Of a stretch of 64,000 bases of DNA, positions 55,459 through 64,000 are shown one piece after another. A program made the position numbers and the translations under genes. Location of the stretch: contig JAUMIR010000003.1 in the NCBI GenBank assembly GCA_030847615.1, positions 286,248,265-286,312,264 of the forward strand, written 5' to 3'. Source of the stretch: Gambelia wislizenii (Eukaryota > Chordata > Lepidosauria > Squamata > Crotaphytidae). How positions within the stretch are numbered: position 1 is the stretch's first letter; each line of letters starts with the position of its first letter. Under the pieces are notes generated by a model. The model did no database searches. It was not told where the DNA came from and was given only the letters and a program-made list of their open reading frames with translations.

Positions 55459-55970
55459 GGGGTGTATCCACACTGTAAAAATACAGTTGTCCCTCCACAT
55501 TCACGGATTTGGCATTCACGGTTTTAAGTATTCACGGCTTGAAAATATTCTTTAAAAAAAATAATAATCCAAAAAGCAAACCTTGATTTTGCCATCTTTA
55601 TATAAGGGACATCATTTTACTATGCCATTGCATATAATGGGACTTGAGTATTCAAGGATTTGGGTATTCATGGGGGGTTCTGGAACCAAACCCCAGCGAA
55701 TGTGAAGGGACAACTATATAGCCTTTTGATACAACTATAAATAATAAGCTTCATCCTATGGAATGCTGGGACCTATAGCTTCATTACATACTTACATTCT
55801 CTGCCAGAGAGCTCTAACGATGTACAGTAGTTCAAGGGAATAGACTAGACTTCCCTAGCAAAGAATTTCAAGTACTTCACCAAACTACAAATTCTAGTAT
55901 TCAATAGGATGAAGCCATAGCAAATAAAGTGGTATCAAACTGTGATAATTATATAATGTAGAGACATCCC
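55459..55970. mobile_element. MITE of the same family, split by a Tigger-like element
   Basis: Left end GGGGTGTATCCACACTGTA, right end TAATGTAGAGACATCCC; between them GGAATGCTGGGACC and CAAACTACAAATTCTAGTAT. The Tigger-like element occupies 55484-55716, near the left end. Confidence 0.6.
55484..55716. mobile_element. Tigger-like non-autonomous transposon
   Basis: CAGTTGTCCCTCCACATTC to GAAGGGACAACTA, with TA at 55482-55483 and 55717-55718. Same family as 24734-24947 and a relative of 3042-3268. Nested in a MITE. Confidence 0.75.
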
Positions 55971-55990
55971 AGGACTGTGCCAAGACTCCA

Positions 55991-56214
55991 GGGGCCTTTC
56001 CATGCTACATGGTTATAGTATTATATTTCTACTTTAACTGTCACAGTTTGATCCTGTGGAATCCTGGGATTTGCAGTTTAGGGAGAGGTATTTACAATTC
56101 TCTGCCAGAGAGAGCTCTAGTGCCTCAACAATCTACAAACCCAAGGTTTCCATGGAATGTAGCCATGGCAGATAAAGTGGAATCGTAGTGTATTATGTAG
56201 TGTAAAAAGACCCC
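55991..56214. mobile_element. 224-bp MITE, older copy
   Basis: GGGGCCTTTCCATGCTAC to GTAGTGTAAAAAGACCCC, exactly 224 bp like the copies at 14333 and 18857, with GGAATCCTGGGATTTGCAG in the centre. Flanks CCA/AGA do not show a clear duplication. Confidence 0.65.
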
Positions 56215-56808
56215 AGACATGAGGAAACACATAAGACTAGAACCCTTCAGTGATGTATAATCTCATTTCAGAGGACCACCTCAGAGGTGGTGGTCCACCT
56301 CAGAGGACCACCAGAACATGAAAACATATTCTTAGTCTCCAGCTCCTGGAGTTCCCCCCACCAGCAGGGGCAGTAAGTTTCTCAAGTATTGACTCTGAAG
56401 TAGTTTTTCAGAGTTTAATACACATTTATGGTTTCCTCCCTTCTGCCTGAGGATACCTCTATAGATTCAAGCACTTGTGTTTAATCTCACTTTGGGAATG
56501 TACTCTTTTACTTACCTGAATCGAAATATTTATCTAGCTTTCTAAAGCCCTTCCAAAATCAAAAGTTTGGGAAATAAAAATAAGGAGAGATGCTGTTTTT
56601 CGCTTTGCATGCAGGATCAGGAAAAATGGAGTAGTAACACATTTGGTTGAAGGAAAAAGAAAGCATCCATTAAATATATGCATATACTTGAAAAGCAGAA
56701 TTAGTCTTTAATTAGATTGGGGATGATGGTTTCTTCATGCAGACATTACTTTTCTGTAAATGTTACAAACAACAGTTAGATGGGAGGCAGAAAGAATAAC
56801 TCACTTAC

Positions 56809-56924
56809 TTCCTTTCTTCAAGCAGTGCAATTTCCTTTTTGACTTCATAGTATTCTTCTGCTATTTGGCAGTGTTGTTTGAACACCTGCATAGATTCCTT
56901 TGAGTCATGGCAAGGAGGCAGGGG
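56809..56924 (-). CDS. MAP3K7CL: MAP3K7CL, penultimate coding exon
   Basis: Minus-strand codons read [20 protein letters not shown] and then [19 protein letters not shown], which match the conserved middle of MAP3K7CL. The 3' splice donor is AA|GTAAGTGA; the exon ends two bases into a Lys codon, completed by the first base of the terminal exon. The 5' edge is placed at the AG of TTTATGAAG before CCCCTGCC (56925-56926), preceded by TTTTCTCCTTTG; a slightly different acceptor is possible. The earlier coding exons are not found in the window and probably lie beyond 64 kb or were missed. Confidence 0.88.
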
Positions 56925-57192
56925 CTTCATAAACAAAGGAGAAAATAGTCTAAGGCTTTTTGCATTCAAGAGGAATCATCAGAAACAGAATTTAAATTGA
57001 GACCAACATTTTAACATAATTAGTTCTTTTGTTAGAATAGCTGGAACACTATCTCAATGAAAATAGTCTGTTGCAAAGGCAAAGATTTCCCATCTATGCA
57101 AAGAAAAGTAACATGAAATTGTCTTCTTTCCAGAAACCTTCATAAATGTCCTCCACAATTTGCCGAGCAATATTTCTTGTAAAAGAAGAGGC
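56925..57192. other. Intronic sequence upstream of the MAP3K7CL exon
   Basis: No recognisable repeat or exon. The palindrome begins at 57193. Confidence 0.5.
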
Positions 57193-57465
57193 TTTTGTTA
57201 AAAAGTTTTATTTTAATGAGACTATTTACTTATCGAACAAAGCCTATCACCAAAGTGGAAATGCTGAACATAGCAATGACAGTTGTGTGTTATACCCATT
57301 CAGTTTTCTCAAAAGGGTATTTTCTTCTCCATGATACTATCTTGCAAAAGGTTCCTCTTCAACACAAAGTTAGACAGAATTTATATTTTGAGATGAGGAA
57401 AAGCATTAGTTGGAAATAGGTGGGGATTGGGTAGAGCTTAGCTTCACATATTTTCTCAAGGATGA

Positions 57466-57789
57466 TCATAGAATCATAGAATCATAGAATTATAGAGTTG
57501 GAAGAGACCACGAGGGCCATCCAGTCCAACCCCCTGCCACGCAGGAAATCTTGATCAAAGCATCCCTGACAGATGGCAATCTAGCCTTTGTTTAAAGACC
57601 TCCAAGGAAGGAGACCCCACCACACTCTGAGAGAGTGTGTTCCACTGCCGAACAGCTCTTACTATCAAAAAGTTCCTCCTAATGTTGAGGTGGAATCTCT
57701 GTTCCTGGAGCCTGCATCCATTGCTCTGTGTTCCAGCAAAAAACAAGCCTGCTCCATCCTCAACGTGACACCCCTTCAAATACTTAAAC
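57466..57789 (-). repeat. CR1 3' fragment, left palindrome arm
   Basis: Tail of four ATTCTATGAT-type units at the left (minus strand), then 3' UTR and the C-terminal coding end (VRQWNTLSQSVVGSPSLEVF, FKQRLDCHLSGML). Interrupted at the palindrome centre at CTTAAAC. Confidence 0.85.
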
Positions 57790-57802
57790 AGGGCTATCAT
57801 AA

Positions 57803-58126
57803 GTTTAAGTATTTGAAGGGGTGTCACGTTGAGAATGGAGCAGGCTTGTTTTTTGCTGGAACACAGAGCAATGGATGCAGGCTCCAGGAACAGAGATTCC
57901 ACCTCAACATTAGGAGAAACTTTTTGACAGTAAGAGCTGTTCGACAGTGGAACACACTCTCTCAGAGTGTGGTGGGGTCTCCTTCCTTGGAGGTCTTTAA
58001 ACAAAGGCTAGATTGCCATCTGTCAGGGATGCTTTGATCAAGATTTCCTGCGTGGCAGGGGGTTGGACTGGATGGCCCTCGTGGTCTCTTCCAACTCTAT
58101 AATTCTATGATTCTATGATTCTATGA
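57803..58126 (+). repeat. CR1 3' fragment, right palindrome arm
   Basis: Mirror image of the left-arm CR1; same truncation point, same tail with repeated GATTCTATGATTCTATGA. Two residues differ in the encoded peptide from its partner. Confidence 0.85.
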
Positions 58127-58433
58127 TCATCCTTGAGAAAATATGTGAAGCTAAGCTCTACCCAATCCCCACCTATTTCCAACTAATGCTTTTCCTCATC
58201 TCAAAATATAAATTCTGTCTAACTTTGTGTTGAAGAGGAACCTTTTGCAAGATAGTATCATGGAGAAGAAAATACCCTTTTGAGAAAACTGAATGGGTAT
58301 AACACACAACTGTCATTGCTATGTTCAGCATTTCCACTTTGGTGATAGGCTTTGTTCGATAAGTAAATAGTCTCATTAAAATAAAACTTTTTAACAAAAA
58401 AAGGTATCTCAACCCATCAAGACATTTCATTGA

Positions 58434-58440
<7 letters not shown>

Positions 58441-58492
<52 letters not shown>

Positions 58493-58737
58493 AGAAAATT
58501 TTCACATTAAGGGGGTTTTCATGAAAATCTCATCTCACATACCCACACACACGAGAAAATTTTCACATTAAGGGGGTTTTCATGAAAATCTCATCTCACA
58601 TACACACACACACACGAGAAAATTTTCACATTAAGGGGGTTTTCATGAAAATCTCATCTCACATACACACACACACGAGAAAATTTTCACATTAAGGGGG
58701 TTTTCATGAAAATCTCATCTCACATACACACACACTT
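58441..58737. repeat. (CT)n(CA)n microsatellite plus 61-63 bp minisatellite
   Basis: CT repeats 58439-58470, CA repeats 58471-58492, then four copies of a 61-63 bp unit starting at GAAAATTTTC 58494, 58555, 58618 and 58679. Each unit has GAAAATTTTC, AGGGGGTTTTCATGAAAATC (which holds the palindrome TTTTCATGAAAA) and a variable CA run. Starts about 40 bp beyond the palindrome. Confidence 0.9.
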
Positions 58738-61700
58738 GGACTCGAAAGGTGCAAAAAACACAGGTTTTAATGCCAAACCAAGACTTTAACACACACACAC
58801 ACACATATATATAGCAAAATAAGTCCCAAAGTGTGAAAAATTATTAAAAATAATTTTTTTAAAGAAAAAACCTCTTGTTATCTCAGTGGGGAGTAAACTT
58901 CTGAAATTATTCATTGTTGCATGCAGGAATGAAATTAGTGAAGATTTACATCTTTTGTATATAGAGATTATCAGATGCATCCAAAAAACAAAAGAGGAGC
59001 ACACAAGGACGATGTTACTGTCACGTGAACGGGTCCCAGTTTCAGATGTCCTTGTCATCCTCATGTGCTGACTCTGTGCTGCAGCTGTGAGTATTGCTTT
59101 TCATTGGGGAGGCCATGTCAATGAAAAGTGACACCAAAATATTTCATCTTGTGAAAAAATATGATGTGAAAAATATTAAGGATCACATTACACATCATGA
59201 CCATGTTATAACATAACTAGCTCAGATTTGGGCTATGGTATGTAATTTTTCTATGATGAAGATACAGCCTTGTCATGCAATAAAACCATGTTAGAGAACC
59301 ATGATGATGTGCACTAGTACACCATGCAAGGCATCCCATGGCATGACAGGGCACCATGCAATGCGGCAGAGTGCCAATGAAGGGGGTTGTGCCCCCCCCT
59401 CATGGCTCCCTCTTTTGCCTGTAGCCATGTGCAGTGGCAGCCTATCATGTGAAGTGCCATGCTATTGCGCTTCACCCTTGTTGTGCAACAGCCCTGAATT
59501 TCTCACTGCCTGTACAATATAAGTCAACATATAAATCAGCATTCTTTTGGGTAAGCCAGATTCCTAAATATTTTAGGTTCTTTTTTCAATTCTGCATCCA
59601 GATATTCTCATTAAATCATCATTTTCAATTTAGACATAGTTTTTGTTAAGATTACTGTCTTGTTTTTGTTTAGTTTAAAGCCGGAATGCTCTCCAAAGTC
59701 TGTTATTGTACAGATTAATTATTTTATAATTTCTAAAAGGCTTTCCAAAATAAACATTTGCAGGTGTCTTCCCTCCTTTGACATAAAGTTAATTTCTTTT
59801 CAAAAATCCAATTAACAGTGCAGTCCTATATATGTCAACTCAGATTTAAGTAACATTGAATTGAGTGAGGCTTATTGTAGTTGGATATAGGTTGGAGTGC
59901 ATGTTATATCTTATGTTACAGTCATAATGTAACATAGCTCTCTTCCAGATTGGTTTAAAGAAGTGCACGTTCCTTGGGTTTTGCTGGTTTTTCCAGGTTT
60001 TTTCACTTCTGTGTCCATGCTTTCCATTCTTTTGGGATGCTGTTTGCACTGATTTCTTGGATTTGCACTAGGGCTCTTCCAAAGTATCCCCCCCCCTTTT
60101 AAAAAAAATCAAGGCAATTCTAGGGTTGTTAGAAAATGATCAAAAGTGGTTATACTTGGGCTATGATAGAATGGAAAATCTTAATTTCCTTTTTTAAAAC
60201 TTCTTTGCTGATATTGTTGACTCTTAAAAGTTGAACAAAAACTTCTGGTGTGTATTGAAACACATCCTATTATGTATGTATATGTATATGTATGTTTTTT
60301 TTTTAATTAATATTAAAAAAAAACTGGGGCATGGTTTGCTGAGGTGGTCCAGTGGTCTGACAAGTATTTTTTTCCTGGACTTATTTTATATTTTCCCCTT
60401 AGAGTTGACATGTTATAACATATCACTGATGCACTACACATAATTAAAAAAAAACAAAAAACAAGGAAGGAGGAGAAAAGAAGGAGACAGCTTTGTTCCA
60501 ATATGTTTGGAATTAAAAAGAAACCCATTTGAGGGTAGGAATAAACTGTTGAAGCTAGTGCCAGGAGTTGCCAGAAGATAGACCAGGACTACAGAAGTGT
60601 TGTCTAGATTTAAAAAAAAAAAAGCCACAAGAACTGCAGAAACAAATACTGCAACCTCCTAACAAATTTGCCCTGTCTGCAGAAGACAACAGTTATATTA
60701 GAGTAATTATTTTCAATGAGTTTTGTCCATGCTCTAGGGAAGAAATAGAGAAGGGTCCATTTATTCAGACTGAGGGGAAAGTACTGCATACTTATGAGAG
60801 TAGCATAAATGCAGTATCTGTAAATAGTGGTAAAGGAAGAAAGGGGTTTCAGCTTATCAGCAGTTCCCAAGGGTCAGTAACAGTGAACAAGCTTCCATAA
60901 GGAAGCTTGACCTCCGTTATTGCTCTTGCCCTGCTGTGTCAAAATGCAAGTCTTGACTTAGGTGCGTTGTGCACTTCAGAGCTGGGAAAAGTTAGCTGGG
61001 GGACTACATCTTCCAGAATCCTACAGGCAGGATGGCTCTGGAATTTGTGGGGTTATTGCCTCAAAAAGTGACATTTTAAAGCTATTGTTCTTGTGTGACA
61101 CACTGCAAAGCCATGCAGAACAACAGGGAAGCAAGCTCTGCTGACTTAGCCAATTCCCTATGTGAGTTACGGTAGGTGCGTACCAAGCCACTTTCTGTAA
61201 TATGAAAAAGTTCCATGACAGAACCACAGGACTTTGCAGCAGATGTAGTAGATATAGTCATTTAGAAATCCACTATAATAAAAGTGGACACCTAAACATA
61301 TTTGCAAGGAACTATTACTTGCAACAGGAAGCTAATGATAGCTTCCATTATTTCCCTGAAAGTCTATAGCTTAAGACATTCTTAAGGGGAAGCTGATGTT
61401 GACCTGTGTAGGGAGACAATACTGTTGTTTATAACTGTGGAAGCCCAGGTGACTAAAATGGTGAACTCTAAGGAAGTCTAGCTAGATACTGATTGACAAG
61501 AACAAAGCAAAAAACCTTCTGTCTTGCGCGAAGAGATAAGGATGGGGGAACCACACCAGTTTCATGGGGGTAGGTCTGGAAAACCCCAACTGGAAAGGAA
61601 CTCCAACAGTCTACTGCTATAACAGTGCAATCCTGTGCATGTATAGTTGGAGGTAAGTTCCAGATTGTAATTCTGGATATACTCCCAAATGAATTTTTAC

Positions 61701-62766
61701 ATGATTATAGCCCAGGTCTAGTAAATAAAAATATTTCAACACTCCTTGTCTGACCTAGGACAACATTTAATGAAGTTATTCTGGTAAGATGTTTTCAGTC
61801 CTGTTGATTGAACACTTAATTTAGACCAAACCCTGTGCTCACATGTTGACCATAGCTATATCTGCAACAGTTCAAAATAGGTATTCCTGGAATAATTAAG
61901 CAAACTTCTCAAAGTGCAGCCACTAGTTACTTAAATGAAAAGACAGGAGTGAAGTTAGTTCATCCATTGCTCAGTTCAGAAGTAACTAGAATTCCTCTGA
62001 TATAAAATAGCAGTTATTTTTATCCCTTCTCACACTTTTTAGAGTCATCTATTTGTGGAAAAAAGTGCGTGGAGTCACTGCACAGGGAGTGTCAGTGCAC
62101 ATTCATACTTGTGTTCATACTTTAAGAATGGTACAATATCTAACCTTCAGTAATGACATATACACTAGAAGAAGAAAGGCAAATTAAATTATTTTGATTT
62201 CTCCAAAATTGTTGGTATTGTGAGAGCAAAAACATATGGAATAAATGGGCTAATACCTGCTCCTATTTTTTGGGGGGGGGGTTAACTGACATTTTTCTAT
62301 ATCACTTGTGAGGCTACAAATGTGTTTTACCTGTCTTCATTCTCACAATGGCCTAGGAGGTTAAATTAATTAACAGTTATTTCACCACACCATTCAATGA
62401 GCTCCATGGTTGTGTTCAAACATGTCACCCATATTTTCCCCATATTCAAACCCAACACAATCATTAGTGTGCTTTTGTGTCACTCAAGAAAGACCAATAT
62501 ATTGTAGGACTTGAAAAAGTACAAAAAAGATATACCAAAAAGGATTGGAAAGGAGAAGGACTGAAACTGGGTATAGTAATAACAGCTTATCAATTCCAAA
62601 AGCCATTTTATTAGGCAACCAAAAGGGAACACATACAACCTTAAGAGAATAGGTAATAATATTTCAGTCTTTTAGCTTAGAAAAGTGATGAGACAGGAAA
62701 TTCTTGGTAGAAGTATATAAAATTATGTATGGTGTGCAGAAAGTGGATAGGATTTCTCTTGCTCTT
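58738..62766. other. No gene or clear repeat recognised
   Basis: About 4 kb, presumably MAP3K7CL intron. Frames of 60-110 codons (for example 60568-60900) have no recognisable domain. Only short runs such as (TATG)n near 60275 and a G run at 62272 stand out. I searched for the upstream MAP3K7CL exons by eye and found none. Confidence 0.4.
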
Positions 62767-62778
62767 ATACTATTAGAA

Positions 62779-63380
62779 GAGTCGTAGGTGGTGGCGATAG
62801 GTGACCTACGACTCCTCGAATGCTTTCATCAGCACTGTATACGCACAATCCTAAATATACACTGGACTGACTATGTGATGAATGTTGCTGTCCTAGAGCA
62901 AGCAGGGATCACCAGCATTGAGGCCATGATATTGAGAACACAGCTGCGCTGGGCAGGGCATGTTTCTAGGATGGAGGACAATCGCATCCCAAAAATAGTA
63001 CTCTACAGTGAACTTGCCATGGGTCAGCGTAAGAGGGGCGCTCCAAACACGATACAAGGACTCCCTGAAACAACATCTCAGGCTCGGCCAAATTGATCAC
63101 CAATGGTCTGCCCTGGCCTCACATCGAAGACATGGAGACGCACTATCCACAATGCTGCAGCCTTATTTGACAACTCACGCCGAACAAGTCTTAAAGAGAA
63201 ACGACAACGCAGAAAGAATCACAACCCAGAAACATCACCCAAGGAGACCTTCTGCTGTGCTTTCTGCAACCGGACTTGTTTATCTCGGATTGGCCTTTTT
63301 AGTCATCAGCGCGCTTGCAGAAAGCATGGGATGAGTCCTTCCTAAATCTTCGTTTGCGAAGAAAAGCCAGAGAGAGAGAG
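62779..63380 (+). mobile_element. LINE family Z 3' fragment with 5' inversion
   Basis: Flanked by an exact 12-bp duplication ATACTATTAGAA (62767-62778 and 63381-63392). The first 23 bases (62779-62801, GAGTCGTAGGTGGTGGCGAT...) are inverted relative to the rest, which starts ACCTACGACTCCTCG and proceeds to the zinc finger, 3' hairpin and (AG)n tail. Encoded segments include LNIHWTDYVMNVAVLEQAGI and LRWAGHVSRMEDNR. One frameshift occurs near 63048. Confidence 0.9.
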
Positions 63381-63392
63381 ATACTATTAGAA

Positions 63393-64000
63393 CTAAGGAT
63401 CTCCTGTGAAGCTAAAAGGTAGGTGAATCTGGACAGATAAAAGGAAACAGTCCTTTACCCAGCTTATTGTTAAATTATGGGATTCACTGCCACGAGATAT
63501 AGGACTTTATTAGATGCTGCCCTTAAACATTCTTTTGCCAGCATTTTTTTAAAAATTCTATGCCAGTAAAAGAATGCTCCCCACACACTTACCTTCCTCT
63601 CCCAGCAAAGGCAGCTCCGGCAATAAAGGAGGAAGTGAACAGAGCCCCATTCACTTCTTAGTTTGAAATCTCACGAGACTTCCTCACATGTGTCATGATG
63701 ACAGCAGGCATCATGAAGACCTTTGGAAATGGGAAGTGGGTGGGAGAGCATCATTAAATAAACATGACATGACATCACCTGACTAGATAGCCACTCTGAT
63801 TGGGCACTGGCAGAGCCAATCAGGAATCAACAAGAAGGACTTTTAAAAGTTCTGATCTTTCCTTTGTTCTGAGTCAGACTGGTTGAACACATGGCCTAGC
63901 TAGATGGAGCTAGCTAAGATGGACTCTGACCTCATGGCCTAGCGCTGGGGCCAGATGGCCTACACAACCATGAAATACCCAAAAAAAGACAATCTGTGAT
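63393..64000. other. No gene; weak match to repeat B
   Basis: About 63600-63700 has GGAGGAAGTGAACAGAGCCC and CCATTCACTTC, as in repeat B at 30975 and 53645. The remaining sequence has no recognisable feature. Confidence 0.35.

Larger units (their letters stand above)
51388..56808 (-). other. Last intron of MAP3K7CL
   Basis: Bounded by GTAAGTGA at 56801-56808 (minus) and a CAG acceptor at 51388-51390. It holds repeat B (53645-54050), a Penelope 3' UTR (54048-54170), three MITEs and a Tigger-like element, listed separately. 51400-53640 and 54414-55458 show nothing else recognisable. Confidence 0.85.
57193..58399. repeat. 1.2-kb near-perfect palindrome (597-bp arms, 13-bp spacer)
   Basis: Position x pairs with 115592-x from 57193-57789 to 57803-58399. 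The two arms differ at about four sites that I could see, all transitions. Each arm has about 275 bp of non-repeat sequence at its outer end and a CR1 3' fragment at its inner end. Identical frames appear on opposite strands (57588-58037 plus; 57555-58004 minus). Because the unique flank is duplicated together with the CR1, this is an inverted duplication and not two CR1 insertions. It lies in a MAP3K7CL intron. Confidence 0.9.

Noticed and set aside
57555..58037. Two 149-codon genes in opposite orientation
   Set aside because: They are mirror frames of the CR1 tails in the two palindrome arms.
58494..58737. CRISPR-like repeat array
   Set aside because: The units are directly adjacent with only CA-run differences and no unique spacers, in a vertebrate genome. 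It is a minisatellite.

Overview
The window is vertebrate nuclear DNA, most likely from a lizard (squamate reptile). Evidence: CR1, BovB/RTE-like, Penelope-like and DIRS-like retroelements; tRNA-derived and 5S rRNA-derived SINEs that share one BovB-type 3' end; many small inverted-repeat DNA transposons; and a CpG island. There are no bacterial-style operons. Families were assigned by reading protein and nucleotide motifs, not by a database search.

Host genes are sparse. On the minus strand at 51207-51387 and 56809-56924 are the last two coding exons of MAP3K7CL (TAK1-like coiled-coil protein); the reading frame joins cleanly across a phase-2 intron of 5421 bp. A CpG-island promoter lies at about 22.7-23.46 kb. 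In human, BACH1 lies downstream of MAP3K7CL on the same strand, so the island is a candidate BACH1 promoter firing to the left, but no BACH1 coding exon is visible.

Layout: 0-8 kb is low-complexity intronic or intergenic DNA with an L2-like fragment, CR1 tails, small MITEs and a cluster of 5S-derived SINEs. 8.2-12.2 kb is a nearly full-length, decayed CR1 (minus strand) with an esterase-type ORF1 and an RT ORF2. 12.2-12.6 kb is an LTR; 12.8-16.4 kb is a decayed DIRS-like element split by a 224-bp MITE. 18.7-19.3 kb is a Tigger-like element holding another copy of that MITE. 21.3-22.0 kb has two head-to-head LTRs; 22.07-22.65 kb is a SINE with a 93-bp internal tandem repeat beside the CpG island. 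23.5-24.4 kb is a hAT-like element split by a LINE fragment, and 24.7-26.8 kb is a three-level nest (CR1 in LINE in Tigger-like element). 27-44 kb carries BovB, Penelope, SINE, MITE and LTR-like fragments in mostly unrecognised DNA. 44.46-47.58 kb is a young 3.1-kb LINE with one open frame, bounded by an exact 11-bp target duplication. 49.9 kb holds a perfect 90-bp palindrome inside a SINE. 57.2-58.4 kb is a 1.2-kb near-perfect palindrome next to a microsatellite/minisatellite block. 62.78-63.38 kb is another young LINE fragment with a 5' inversion and an exact 12-bp target duplication.

The unusual content is structural: two large palindromes of different origin, a recently active LINE family with a conserved 3' hairpin, and layered insertions that give relative ages. 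I did not find a convincing new multi-gene system.
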